Shown here: piece after piece, positions 1-10,735 of the stretch | Numbering within the stretch: the first letter of the stretch is position 1 | Layout: the number at the start of each line of letters is the position of its first letter | DNA from: Phyto melanocephala | Lineage: Eukaryota > Arthropoda > Insecta > Diptera > Rhinophoridae | Reading direction: 5' to 3' | DNA: 64,000 bases | Assembly: GCA_941918925.1 (NCBI GenBank) | Contig: OW799235.1 | Span: 46,875,701-46,939,700 of the forward strand | Made by a program: the position numbers and the translations under genes | The notes under the pieces: generated by a model | Told to the model about the DNA's origin: nothing | Databases searched by the model: none | What the model saw: only the letters and a program-made list of their open reading frames with translations

Positions 1-470
1 GTTCTCCCAAACACACAATTTATGTGATAAGACCAGTTTAATATCTTGTTGAAAATTATACCTAGAGTCCTAGCAGTTTCGACTATTCTAATTATGGAAT
101 CTCCAATCAGAATTGGTGGCAAAGTATTTATTAGGGAATTATCATAGCCTTTGATTTCTTTGAATTTAAAGAGAGCCCATTGTCTGATGCCCATTCTTTA
201 ATACTGTAAAGATTATGGTAAATTTTTGTAATTCAATTATTGATATCAAATGGCTTACAACTTGTAGAAAGTTGCATATCATCTGCATATATACAAGATA
301 TATGTACTTCACAAAACCTAAGTCGGGTGGGTAAATCATTTGATTACAAAATAAACAATAATGGGCCGAGTATGGAGCCCTGTGGCACACCTCTTGCAGT
401 TAGACAACTATCAGACCTATTGTACCCATGGTACAGTGATTTTCCTCTATTCATTAAATATTAATAAATA
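1..470 (-). pseudogene. Non-LTR (Jockey-type) reverse transcriptase fragment
   Basis: On the minus strand this stretch encodes the palm region of a non-LTR retrotransposon reverse transcriptase. The motif LTARGVPQGSILGP is read near 365-410 and the catalytic box YADD near 265-280, followed by KEWASDNGLSLNSKKSKA. An in-frame stop lies between YADD and KEWA (near 230-240), and no long frame survives. The fragment runs off the left edge of the window. The motif order and spacing are those of Jockey/I-group LINEs that copy RNA at a nicked target; clade assignment beyond that is not possible here. It is a dead fragment. Confidence 0.8.
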
Positions 471-1190
471 ATATTGCTCAAGTTATTTAAACCATAAAAT
501 TTAATGATTATATCCGATATATTACACCATTTTTTTATTATAAAAAATTTAACCCTTTTTATTGAAAATTTTGTTGTGGAAATTTTTTACTCTATTTACC
601 CATTTTACCCATCAAATCAAAAATTTTGTTTTTTTTAGCAAATTAGTATTTCTTCCGTTTTTTTGTAATAATACGTGATGGTTTAGGTTTTTTAAAATTA
701 ATTTCTGCTTGCCATCTTATCGTAAAGCAAATTACACTCTTTTGGTAACCATTGAAATTTTTTTTTGTTATTTCTTTAATTCATAATGCCGATGTTTGGC
801 AGATTTTGAGGCTTTTATTGCCCTTATACCCATTGCGATTTTCAGAATTGGTTCATTATTGAGTCATGAAAAGAAAACTAACCGTTTATGGGAAGCTGTT
901 CGGTCAATATATTATTCTTTATTGATTGAAATCGAGAGAATGAAAAGCCAATATATTGTGGAAATAAAGGTTTTCTATACCTCATACACCCCAGGGGTTT
1001 CTATTATAACAGCCCAACTAGACCATTAAAAATTGGCGGCTCAGGCTGAAAAGTATATGGATATTGGAAAATAGTTCACCCCTATCATAAACTTACCCCC
1101 CTGTGATACCCTGATCATTCTGCGATATCTTCTCAGCGCTGTATGTTAATAACCCCCTTTTAACCCCGGTACAGAAATTCTATTATTAAT
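471..1190. other. No recognised gene
   Basis: AT-rich DNA with poly-T runs. A 77-codon open frame at 796-1029 (plus) resembles nothing I recognise and has no supporting signals. It may be decayed transposon sequence belonging to the BEL/Pao fragment that follows. Confidence 0.4.
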
Positions 1191-1574
1191 TGCAGAAAAC
1201 CGCGAAAGATGCCCATACATTCCATTCCGTTGATCAACGATACCTATGCGATTGTATGGAAAAAGTTTGTTGACACATATAAGAACAAAATGGCGCTTCT
1301 AAGCGAACAGCTTCGAACACTTTTAAGTATTAAACCCACTACACAAGAATCAGGCGCGCACACAAGAAATCTGCAAAGAACCATCAACGATTGCATAACG
1401 AATCTTTCATTGTTAGAAGTTAACCTGGAAATATTCTATCACGTTATGTTGGTGTACATTTGTGCAACTAAGTTGCTTGAGAACACTTTGAGCTCTGGGA
1501 ACAAGCAAAGAAACTTTGTTAACAATCTCCCAATATATGAACGCATTTCTGTCGGCTCCTTTTTGAACTCTTGA
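1191..1574 (+). pseudogene. BEL/Pao-type gag fragment (DUF1759-like)
   Basis: The frame from about 1209 reads IHSIPLINDTYAIVWKKF, then SEQLRTLLSIKPT and LPIYERISVGSFLNS. This is the pattern of the helical DUF1759 gag domain of BEL/Pao LTR retrotransposons ('...IPLTNDNY..AW..L...Y...', '...LP.FE.L..FL..R'). In the intact family this domain forms part of the capsid polyprotein. Here only about 120 codons remain, without the zinc knuckles or pol. The gypsy-type sequence that follows belongs to a different LTR superfamily, so the two are separate insertions. The assignment is from pattern memory and is moderate. Confidence 0.55.
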
Positions 1575-2099
1575 ATCGATTTCTGATATCAGACAATTAC
1601 ATTTAATATCCGTCAATTACCCGCATAACACCCATGGGAATAGTGGCTTACAAAAGAATACTTATTTAAATTAGCACAATAAATCTTCTTTTGATCTCTC
1701 AGAATTTCTATTGACTTCCCTATTGACTATCTACCAGAAGAAAACTACCGATTAAAAGACGACGCGCTAACAGAAGATAACTTCCAATATCCAGAACAAT
1801 CACTAGAATACCAAACCAATATGGCGACTATAGATTCTGAGGACGACATAATCACAAATCTTAGTGACATTAATTTTTTATAATGAGAAATTCCTCATTG
1901 CCATACCCAGAATGTCGAATGAGGAACGGACAACTGTAAAAATACTTGTACTTACATACCGGCTTCAATAAAAACTACATAAAATCAGAAATTATAATAT
2001 ATAATAAAGAACGAAAAACCATTCACTGCAAATTCCGTTGCAGAAAATATAAGAATTACACACTATACAAATGCTAACCTTATTCGTCTCAACAACACA

Positions 2100-2760
2100 A
2101 TTACATTTTATATCCTCCCTCACTCTCGCCCTTCGATGCCATTTTGGGAAACGATACACTTGAAGAATTATCATTCACAATTGATAACAAACACACTATT
2201 CTGTGAATCAAAAATCTCAAATTCCGATTAAAACAATTGCAGTTTCAACATCTCAATAAAATTAACATTCAAAAACAACACTTTGATTTTCAAGCTAAAC
2301 AAGAACTTTTAGATATTATGTGCCAATTCCCAGATCTTCTCGTCGAACCAAACGAAAAATTAACATACACCTCGAATGTAACAGGCAAAATCCGCACAAC
2401 CGGCTTACAGTAAATCATATCCCTACCCAATGCAATTTAAGGACGAGATAAATTTACAAAAATTGCTCACTGATGGTATTATAAGACCCTCATGCTCACA
2501 ATACAATTCCCCTGTATAGATCATCCCAAAGAAGTTAGACTAATTCAATGAAAAGAAATTTATTCATTAAGAATAAACCTTCAATCTTTCAAAGAACGTT
2601 GGATGATATTTTAAGATTTCACATTAGAAAAAGATGTTTTGACATAGATGACATCATCTATTCAGCAAAGACAAACAAAGTCATCTAAAGAACATAAAGA
2701 CTATGTTCAAAACCCTTTGCGATGCCAATATGAAAGTTCAAGTCGATAAGTGATATACTT
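2100..2760 (+). pseudogene. gypsy protease-to-reverse transcriptase fragment
   Basis: Plus-strand reading gives an aspartic-protease tail motif (FDAILGNDTLEEL, about 2130-2170). A leader-to-RT stretch with the usual TDGIIRPS and YNSPV...IIPKKLD phrases follows near 2465-2545. A remnant of the RT catalytic region (IDDIIYS) is seen near 2645-2670, followed by the 'LC DANMKVQVDK' thumb phrase. The central RT segment is missing, and stops and shifts occur throughout. Order and wording match 17.6/297-type gypsy pol. The pseudogene is cut by the foldback element at 2792. Confidence 0.75.
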
Positions 2761-2791
2761 CACTGTGCAAGAAATTTAAACTTTTTTCCGT

Positions 2792-3010
2792 GACAAGCTG
2801 GGCACCTGGCGTTTTAACATAATTCGTGTACGCTGAATCCAGTGGTGCCCGCGGTTTTTTAAGATTGGCTCTGGTTTTCGAGATATACCGTTATTTCGAA
2901 AATGGAGGAGGTTGCACAACATATGTTCGCGCAACTCAAAAACGCTTTAGCTTAAAGAAAAAACTTAAAAAACCGAAATTCCGCAATAAAATAAAATTTA
3001 TTTCTAAAAA
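2792..3010 (+). repeat. Left terminal inverted repeat of foldback element
   Basis: This arm starts GACAAGCTGGGCACCTGG and is the reverse complement of 3762-3992, with scattered substitutions and a short indel near the inner end. Confidence 0.85.
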
Positions 3011-3319
3011 AAAAAATTAATTTTTTTTATCAAAATTTCGAAATTTTCGTTTTTTAAAAATGCATAAAAAATTACAAAATGCAGCTAGGCTTCTAATTTT
3101 TTGCTGACATATAAAAAACAAAGCTGCAAACAAAACAAGCCATAAATAACACTGTTCGACAAAAAATCATTTTTTGTCTTCCCGTTAATTAAAACTATGT
3201 GGACTATATGGATTTTGATGCGCTGAACTCAAATCCGTAGTCGGTTTTTTCCATCAGATCGGGCTTTTTTTTATATGGGCGTGGCAAATTTTTTACCCTA
3301 AATTAGTCAGGTACGGAGA

Positions 3320-3712
3320 TCTTAACTCTTAACATACATACATACATACATGCAAAAAACATGCCAAAAAAAAAAAATTACAAAAAAAAATATATTAAAA
3401 ATAAAAAGAAAAAATTAAAAAAAATTAAAAAAAAATTTTTTTGGCTCAGCTGGGATTCGATGCCACGTTTTCTCTAACCAGTATACTCGTTTGTATGTAT
3501 GTATGTTGTTGTTGTAATGTTGTTTTTGTGAAAAAAAAATCGCGGTAGTCGTGGGTTTTTGCTCATATCTCAGTTGTTTATGTACCGATGTTTCTGATTT
3601 TCAATACCGTTCTACTCCCGAATATTTCTGATATTTTAATACCACACCCGGGTCCAAGCGATGTCGGGGGCTTCAAAAAGTTGATTTCAACATACATACA
3701 GTTTAGATAAAA
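3320..3712 (-). repeat. DINE-A (Helentron-associated) internal fragment
   Basis: This matches the middle of the DINE-A copy at 9591-10350, including GGCTCAGCTGGGATTCGATG, the (GTATGTAT) block and CTACTCCCGAATATTTCTG. Both ends of the family consensus are missing. It fills the centre of the foldback element. Confidence 0.75.
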
Positions 3713-3761
3713 AAATTAATTAAAAAAAAAATAATAATGTTTCTAAAACGACTGCGGATAT

Positions 3762-3992
3762 TAGAAATAAATTTTATTTTTCTTAAAGGAAATTTTATTG
3801 CGGAATTTGTGTTTTTTAAGTTTTTTCTATAAGCTAAAGCGTTTTTGAGTTGCGCGAACATATGTTGTGCAACCTCCTCCATTTTCGAAATAACGGTATA
3901 TCTCGAAAACCAGAGCCAATCTTAAAAAACCGCGGGCACCACTGGATTCAGCGTACCCGAATTATGTTAAAACGCCAGGTGCCCGGCTTGTC
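3762..3992 (-). repeat. Right terminal inverted repeat of foldback element
   Basis: This is the reverse-complement partner of 2792-3010. It ends CCAGGTGCCCGGCTTGTC. Confidence 0.85.
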
Positions 3993-4084
3993 TGTTTTTC
4001 CAACTAGCATAGTTTTTAGGATCCTTCCATGGGCTTTCGGGTTACTATACCCTCAGCAAGACTAATTAACAGTATGTTACCAAT

Positions 4085-4395
4085 CAAAAGGAAATGCTGG
4101 CAACCATCTGGGCTCTCAACTCTCTGAGGCATTATCTCTATGGTACAGCCAAAATAAAAATAATCACCGATCATCAGCCCTTGACATACGCACTAAGCAA
4201 TAAAAATAATAACAAGATGAAACGGTGGAAAGCCATCCTCGAGGAGCACAACTATGAACTACTTTACAAACTGGGACGAACAAACGTTGTTGCTGATGCT
4301 CTATCACGACGTCCTCAAATAAGCTCGATGACTGCTACAGCTCTCATCGAAATAGCTAACGAACAGATTAACGTATTTAAAAATCATTGTTTTTA
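4085..4395 (+). pseudogene. gypsy RNase H fragment
   Basis: An open stretch reads KEMLATIWALNSLRHYLYG, then ITDHQPLTYALSNKN and GRTNVVADALSR. These are the RNase H core phrases of gypsy-group pol, including the TDHQPL strand and the ADALSR terminal motif. It is the best-preserved part of the relic but lacks its RT in frame. The 5' limit is the foldback insertion. Confidence 0.85.
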
Positions 4396-4399
4396 AGTA

Positions 4400-5540
4400 G
4401 GACATAAACCCTCATATGAATTTCAGATAATATTCCCTACCTTCCACCGTCACATCATTTATGAAGTTGACTACACAGAAGAAAAGTTAAAAGCCATTCT
4501 TAAAATATACCTGAATCCTTCAGTCATAAATGGATTAAACACCACTAAATCGATCCTCGGAAAGATACAAGAAATATATCCAGGAAATTTCTCTAATTAC
4601 CGTACCAGATTTGCTCGAAAAATTGTCACTGATTTAATAGATGAAGGGGATCAGGAAAAGGAAATACTAAGCGAAGACCAACGCGTGAGTCGCAATGCTA
4701 CGAAAAACAAGAGACAAAGAATTGAAAATTAATGCCAAAATGGAAAAAAATTGTCAAACAATGCAGAACGTGTAAGAAACAAAAATACGAACGACATCCA
4801 GCGAAACCATGACTTAATGAAACGTCAGTTCCAGAATATCCTGAGCAAATAGTTCATCTCGACATTTATCTTACTAACTAAAACGCCGTGTTAACAGCCA
4901 TAGACAAGTAATCCAAATATGTAATGGCAAAAATCATAAAATCAAAATCAACACAGGATATCAAAGATCCACTTCGTGAAATTTCAGTGAGTCTAGAACC
5001 TCCTGAAAGATTTATTATAGACAACGAAAAATCATTAGGGTCTGCACCGATAAAGCATATGCTGGAAAACCAATTTGGGATCAAAATATTTAAAGCTCCA
5101 CCGTACTCTAAACAAACAAATTGAGAGATTCCATTTAACACTCTCCGAAATAATGCGGTGCGTAAGAGCAAAGAAAATACACAATTATTTTAAAGAACTG
5201 CTTGATATATTTCTTAGCAAGTACAACTATTCCGTGCATTCTATTACAGGGAAAAGACCAATGGATGCATTTTTTTGAAGAACAAAACCGGAAAACCTCA
5301 TGGAAGAGAGAAAAAACCACATACAAAGGTTAAAGGTAAAATAAAAAGCAGAACTAGCATTTCATAGCAAAAGTCGCCCCAAAGCAATATTAACCCGGAG
5401 TCACATTCTATGTAAAATTTATTAAAGAATAGGGACTAAATTATTACCAAGATATAAGAAAAAAAGTAGCGGAAAATTTCAATAAAACTATTAAAACTAT
5501 ATCTGGACGAATAGTCCATAAAAGCTTGATAAAAACATAG
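4400..5540 (+). pseudogene. gypsy integrase fragment
   Basis: Successive plus-strand frames show an HHCC-like CRTCKKQKYERHP phrase near 4760-4800, the first core aspartate context (VHLDIYLTN) near 4855-4875, and the second catalytic context PPERFIIDNEKSLGS near 5005-5040. A frameshift in the following PYSKQTN segment precedes RFHLTLSEIMRCVRAKK and the C-terminal ITGKRPMDAFF. This is the DD(35)E integrase of a gypsy element, broken by at least two shifts and several stops. Confidence 0.8.
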
Positions 5541-5549
5541 CCTTTTTTT

Positions 5550-6400
5550 CTACTTATTCGCCGACTTCTTCTTCGTACCATAAGTGCCGAAATACAAATT
5601 CTCGACAACTCCAATTCAGAGATTGTGACGTATAAGTGAGCACATTAACTATAGAGTAAATAAGTCCAATCCACCCATGCAACTTCTTGAACATGCGATC
5701 GCAGAACTGCACGATCTGATAAATCGAATTAGACCCTTCAAAAAGTCTAAAAGATCAATCAATGAAATTGGCACACACACATTGCTGGCTCATCGGATCA
5801 GACAGACTTTGAGATTTTGGCAGACAAAGTTAATGACAACTTACGACAGACAGACAACCAAATTGTTATAAACAGACTCTAACAAACAAGACTAACAAAT
5901 TTGACAAACAAGATAACTAAGAACACATAATAATACGACACTAAAAATACCTCAGTACTTAAATTTAAATTGCAGATACTCAAAGAAGAGGTAACTTATA
6001 TCGAACAAGCACTATTGTGGTCGAAGGGTGATACCATAAATCCTTTCCGGTTCAATCACAACAAAATTGAAATTTTGATTGAATTACATGTCGATCAAAG
6101 TTTCTCTTATAATGATTTAGAACAATGTTTTAACTATCCCAATATTAAACCTGTCTCAAATAATTCAATTTTGTTATGTTATAAATTTTCCTACAGTCAA
6201 CAACCCTCACTGTAAAACTATGTTAGTAAAACCAATAAAGACAGGAAATGGTATTATAAAATTAGAATATGAAACTGTAATATCTTGCCAGAATAAAATA
6301 TTTGAAGTAAAAAAACCTTGTAAAAGCTATGACGAACTAAACTTATGCCAAAAAGAAAGTATCAACAGCAAAAAAACGCTTTGAGAACCACTATATACAT
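5550..6400 (+). pseudogene. Errantivirus envelope-like fragment
   Basis: Downstream of the integrase, where errantiviruses carry env, a frame at 5677-5871 reads an ELHDLINRIRP stretch and a basic KKSKRSIN cleavage-like site, the usual surface/transmembrane junction in 17.6/gypsy-type envelopes. Frames at 5970-6215 and further to about 6390 continue with cysteine-containing ectodomain-like sequence. Stops and shifts are frequent and no signal peptide or membrane anchor is intact. Identification is by position and the basic junction; confidence is moderate. Confidence 0.6.
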
Positions 6401-6640
6401 TTGATGTATCATGAATACCTAAGTACAAAAATGGTTAAATTTTATGGATAATTTTTTTTTTATTTTTAAGTAAAATTCAAGATTTTTGTAGACGCTTCTC
6501 CACATAATCAATGAAAACTCAAAACGGTAAATCTGATATAATTAAAATAAACTTAAAACAATTTGGATTTACATATCCTTAAATCCGTTTATATCTTGCG
6601 TTTTAATCGGCTCAGTAGTTTCGGAGTAAAAATACAAAAA

Positions 6641-7866
6641 TAATTTTTATACCAGCTACCAAAAAACTGGTGGGGGTATATTCATTTTGTCATTCCGTTT
6701 GTAACACATCGAAATATCCATTTAAGACCCCATAATGCATATATATTCTGAATCGGGGTTTCATTTTATGACGATCTTGCTATGTCCGTCCGTCTGCCCA
6801 TCTGTTTAAAGCGATGGAGGTCAGACCGAAAAAGTTATGGGGCTCAAATATTGCCAGAGTATTTCTTATACACATGGTTTGTTTAGTATTGAAAATGGGC
6901 TAAATCGGAATATTAGGAAGAGAGTTATAGCTCGTAATACAAGAGTAGGTCAAAAAACCGTGTCCTTCTAGCATCGAATAAAATAAAATTGTGTCCAAAC
7001 GCATTGACGTAGAGTCATAAAATTCCGAATGTATATTTCCTGAGTAAAAAAAATATTTTTCCTCAAAAATTGCTTAAATCTATTCATTAGGAAAGGAGTA
7101 ATAGATCAAAATGAATGAAAATTTTTACCGCACAGTGTATTTTTCAGTATATTTAAAATTAAAAACCTAATAAAACTGACAAAATTAAACGTACGATTCT
7201 GAAATCTCTCAAACATTGCTTTCTGGTGAAAGGATTTCTTCTAACGGAAAATAAATGTGACACGCCCACTTTAACGCCCACCTCACATATAACGCTTTAT
7301 CTCAAATTCATATAATTTCTCTATGAATAAAGATTTTGGAATTAAAAAAAAGGCTATATTGAAATATCTAAGTTGTATTCATTAGCAGAAACAACTTCGA
7401 CACGCCTAATGCAACGCTCGCTTTTCACGTTATCATCTACCGTTAATGAAATTTAAAAGCTCATAAAACCGACAAATTAGAGGTATGATAATGAAAATTG
7501 CTACATACATGTATCCTTCTAGTCAATGTTATTGTTATGGGTGACATGCCCAATTAACACCTACCTCCCATATAACGGTTAATATAATTTCATCTATGAA
7601 CAAAGTTTAAGAAGAATAAACAACTATATTGAAATATCTCAGTTTTATTTATTATCAGAAACTATATTGACACGCTTACTTTTATTGAAAGACTAAATTT
7701 ACGAAAACATTTTACTAGCATATCGAAGTTATACATATTTTAGTATTAAGAGATTATTCCATAGCGATTACTATTAATAACAAAATAATACATTTTGTGA
7801 TATAAAAGTACACAAAATTGGTTGGGGTATAAAAGCTTCGTCACAGCCGAATAAAGTGCTTTTTTT
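6641..7866 (+). mobile_element. DINE-B copy 1 (DINE-1-like Helentron-associated element)
   Basis: The 5' end reads TTTTTATACCAGCTACC...GGGGGTATA, followed by CATTCCGTTTGTAAC, GACCCCATAA and GACGATCTTGCTATGTCCGT. This block structure is shared with Drosophila DINE-1/INE-1. The body carries repeated 'cacgcccact...cgcccacc' phrases. The 3' end is a decayed hairpin (GCTTCG/GCCGAAT context) followed by AGTGCT and a T-run. This copy has no mariner insertion near its 3' end and therefore serves as the empty-site reference for copies 2 and 3. Confidence 0.85.
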
Positions 7867-8149
7867 TTCTCTAGAAGAAGAACATTAACTACTTAATTTT
7901 ATGTATATCAAACAAACAAACTAAAATTTTGTGAAAATGAGCGAGATCACATAATTGTGAATAGATTTTTATGATCGATATTCTATTTTGTTGCTATTAC
8001 ATGTGGCTTTGCAATAAAGTAATAAATTTGAAAAATTTTTGACGTTTTCAATTTTTTATGATTTTTTGAAAACAAAAAAAAAAATCCTATTGTCACGTCA
8101 AAAATTACTTTTTGCTTTAATTTTTAATTATAACTCCGAAACTACTGTG
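7867..8149. other. No recognised gene
   Basis: AT-rich spacer. Its right part (8133-8147) holds a 15-bp sequence that is the exact inverse of 6613-6627. Confidence 0.4.
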
Positions 8150-8345
8150 ATGATTAATAAGATTTATAAGACTTATCCCATTTTTGTATTGACTTCTGTT
8201 TTACTAAATAATCTACCTATTGTGTTATACGATTTATAGGCCATTCCATATTTATTAGTATCAAAAACTTTAGTTTGATTTAACCGTTCTGATATTCTTG
8301 GTACATAAGTCAATGACTTATAAATTTTGGGTTCAACAATATTCT
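8150..8345 (-). pseudogene. Penelope-like element fragment (RT-to-endonuclease linker)
   Basis: Minus-strand reading gives PKIYKSLTYVPRISERL followed by FDTNKYGMAYKSYNTIGRL. It aligns by eye with the segment RIFKSMTHVPGFSERI of the intact Penelope-like protein at 16553-19045, located between the RT and the GIY-YIG domain. Only about 60 codons remain, and they differ clearly from the nearby PLE, so this is an older lineage. Confidence 0.6.
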
Positions 8346-8494
8346 TTTCATAATTTTCTTTCTTATTGTCAAATTTACTATAAATAAATATAAATTAATC
8401 TAATTGGAAATTCATTTGTTTAATTTTTTAGAATATTTTTAATAATTTCCTTATTTTGTTATGAAAATCCCTGCCACTTATCGTTATAATAATA
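8346..8494. other. AT-rich spacer
   Basis: Nothing recognised. Confidence 0.4.
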
Positions 8495-8993
8495 AAGGGT
8501 CCGCCATCTAACGATTTTTTTGAACTACTGCTTATTTCGTGAATGGTAACACTTAGCTCATGTATGATTTGACAGATAATTAGTTTTATCCTTCCGCTGA
8601 ACGAATATGGTTGTATGACATTACTTAGGCCGATTTTGCCAAAAAAATCATCTTTTCAGATTAAGCTCTTGGCGGGTATGTAAAAAAGCAAAATTGTCGC
8701 ATTCAGGGCACAGAAAACCCGCAGGCATACATTGAAAAGCCGATACACCCAAAAGGAGTCACTGTTTGGTGCGGATTTTGGCCCAGAGGAATTCATCGAA
8801 AATGAGCAGGGAGTGGCCGTAGTCAATGGCGATCGTTATCGGGCCATGTTGAACGAATTATTGTCCACAAAAATTGAAGAGGAGGATATCGGCAACATTT
8901 GGTTTCAACACAACGGCGCTACGTGCCACACAGCCGAAACTACACTTTTTTTTTAGCATTTTTACAAAAAAAAAGGTTATTTGGCGGACTCTT
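8495..8993 (+). mobile_element. Internally deleted mariner-like element with TA duplication
   Basis: TIRs AAGGGTCCGCC/GGCGGACTCTT are flanked by TA on each side (8493-8494 and 8994-8995). The 499-bp interior keeps parts of a plus-strand mariner transposase: the region before the second catalytic aspartate (VAVVNGDRYRAMLNELL) and a degenerate FQHNGATCHTAETT, where the usual catalytic D of QQDGA is N. The first-aspartate block is corrupted and the C-terminus is deleted. It is non-autonomous and dead as a coding unit. Confidence 0.85.
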
Positions 8994-9093
8994 TAATTTT
9001 CTTATTATGTTTAGAAAAATAATAAATTGTTGTCTCTGAAGTTAATTTCTATATATATAATTAATTATATAATTTCTATATATATAATTATTA

Positions 9094-9335
9094 AAGGGTG
9101 GTTAACCACATCTAAACGTGAAGTTTTTTTTCTGCATTTCATTTGGCATTTCTCAATTTCAGACTAACTTGAAAAGATACACAATCGAGCAACGCCTTAA
9201 AGTTATTCAGGATTATTATGTAAATGTGCGTTCAAGTCAAAATGCAATTCGTGCACTTCGCGATTCTTTTGGTCAATTTTGGTCACAATTGGCCGATATT
9301 TTGTTCCATACATACTTGATTAATACCAATATTAT
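9094..9335 (+). pseudogene. Mariner-like element, 5' end and transposase N-terminus
   Basis: Begins AAGGGTGGTTAA, the same terminus as the elements at 13852-14466 and 39115-39734. It encodes a short frame, ERYTIEQRLKVIQ-like, with SSQNAIRALRDSFGQ, the first helix-turn-helix of a mariner/Tc1 transposase. It is cut at about 9335 by DINE-A sequence. Confidence 0.7.
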
Positions 9336-9590
9336 CATAATAAACGGCCGTGCCGAATCTTATATACCGTTCACAACGTGTAGTCATGCAATAACAATTG
9401 TTTGTATCGCCATTCATCTCATATAAAATACGTACATACATGTAAAAAACATACATATATAAAACATATCATTATAAAGTTATAAATTAAGTTTACGTAT
9501 GTATGTATCTAAAAAAATAAAATTACAAAAAAAAATATATATTAAAAACAAAAAAAAAAAACTATAAAAAAAGTTTAAAAAAAAATAAAA
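9336..9590 (-). repeat. DINE-A 3'-terminal fragment
   Basis: Carries GGCCGTGCCGAATCTTATATAC and the CACAACGTGTAGTCATGCAATAAC phrase, the hairpin end of family A in reverse orientation. It lies in direct tandem with the next copy. Confidence 0.7.
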
Positions 9591-10350
9591 CAAGTAAAAG
9601 CGCTATATTCGGCCGTGCCGAATCTTATATACCCTTCACAACGTGTAGTCATGCAATAACAGTAAATTCACGTATGTATGTTAAAAAAAACAAAAAATAA
9701 ATAAAAAATAAAAAAAAAATTTAAAAAAAAAAAATTAAAAAAAAAAAAAATTATTATATACATATATAATATATATAAAACAAAAAAAAAAATAAAAAAA
9801 AAATTAAAAAAAAAAAATAAAAAAAAATAATAATAAAAATATATATAATATATTAAATAAAAAATAAAAAAAAATAAAAAAAAAATTAAAAAAAAAAATT
9901 TTAAAAAATTTAAAAAAAAATTTTTTTGCCTCAGCTGGGATTCGATGCCACGTTTTCTCTAACCAGTATACACGTTTGTATGTATGTATGTTGTTGTTGT
10001 TGTAATGTTGTTTTTATGAAAAGAAAATCGAGGTGGTCGTGGGTTTTTGCTCATATCTCAGTTGTTTATGTACCGATGTTTCTGATTTTCAATACCGATC
10101 TACTCCCGAATATTTCTGATATTTTAATACCTTACCCGGGTCCAACCTATGTCGGGGGGCTTCAAAAAGTTGATTTCAACATACACACGGACAGACGGTC
10201 AGACGGACAGACGGTCAGGGCTTAATCGACTCCTCTATTCATAAGCTTTCAGAAAATATATACTTTATGGGGTCGGAAATGAAAATTGTAGAAATTTCAC
10301 ACGGAATGACAAACCTATATATACCCTTTTTCACTGTGTGAAGGGTATAA
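9591..10350 (-). mobile_element. DINE-A copy, near full length
   Basis: In reverse orientation the 3' end is CGGCCGTGCCGAAT with AACAAGTAAAAGCGC outside it. The 5' end near 10350 is the reverse of TTATACCCTTCACACAGTG. Internal blocks include a large poly-A/T tract, a GTATGTAT run, CGGGTCCAACC and a GACAGACGG run. TATACTTTATGGGGTCGG is the mirror of the DINE-1 block CCGACCCCATAAAGTATA. It is non-coding. Confidence 0.85.
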
Positions 10351-10735
10351 AAAAAAATTTTAAATTAAAAAAAAAAAAATTTATGTATGTTGTTGTAATT
10401 CTGAAAAAAAAACGAGGTGGTCGTGGTTTTTTTCTCATATCTCAGAAAGTTAAATGGCGATTGTGCTGAATTTCAATAGCGATTCATTCCCGGATATTTC
10501 CCAGAGATTGATACCATACACAGACCTGAGGAAAATATAGTTGCTTCTAAAAGTTGATTTCAACCAACACACGGGTAGACGTACAGGGCTTAATTGAATC
10601 CTCTATTCATAAGCTTTTAGAAAATATATACTTTATGGGGTCGGAAATGAAAATTGTAGAAATTACAAACGGAATGACAAAGCTATAAATACCCTTGTGC
10701 ACCACTGGGGAAGGGTATAAAAAAGGCCCTTAAAA
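10351..10735 (-). repeat. DINE-A 5'-half fragment, diverged
   Basis: Repeats the 5' half of family A (from the GAGGTGGTCGTGG block to GTGCACCACTGGGGAAGGG), with a distinct subfamily sequence in place of the CCCGAATATTTCTG block. The same subfamily recurs at 28343-29022. Confidence 0.75.

Larger units (their letters stand above)
2792..3992. mobile_element. Foldback/TIR element inserted in the gypsy relic
   Basis: A 1.2-kb unit has long terminal inverted repeats (left about 2792-3010, right about 3762-3992) that begin GACAAGC and align over roughly 210 bp with a few mismatches and an indel. It interrupts the gypsy pol relic between RT and RNase H. The centre is AT-rich and contains a DINE-A fragment (3320-3712). 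It has no coding capacity, so it is a non-autonomous MITE or foldback element. I see no clear target-site duplication, so the superfamily is open. Confidence 0.75.
1640..6410 (+). mobile_element. Degenerate gypsy/errantivirus-like LTR provirus, split by a foldback element
   Basis: Across this interval, in several shifted plus-strand frames, lie the gag end, protease linker, reverse transcriptase, RNase H, integrase and envelope-like portions of a gypsy-group element of the 17.6/297 kind, in canonical order. Many stops and frameshifts interrupt every domain. An unrelated TIR element (2792-3992) sits between the RT and RNase H pieces. I could not delimit LTRs at either end. The copy is an old endogenous retrovirus-like relic with no capacity to encode whole proteins. 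Confidence 0.8.
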
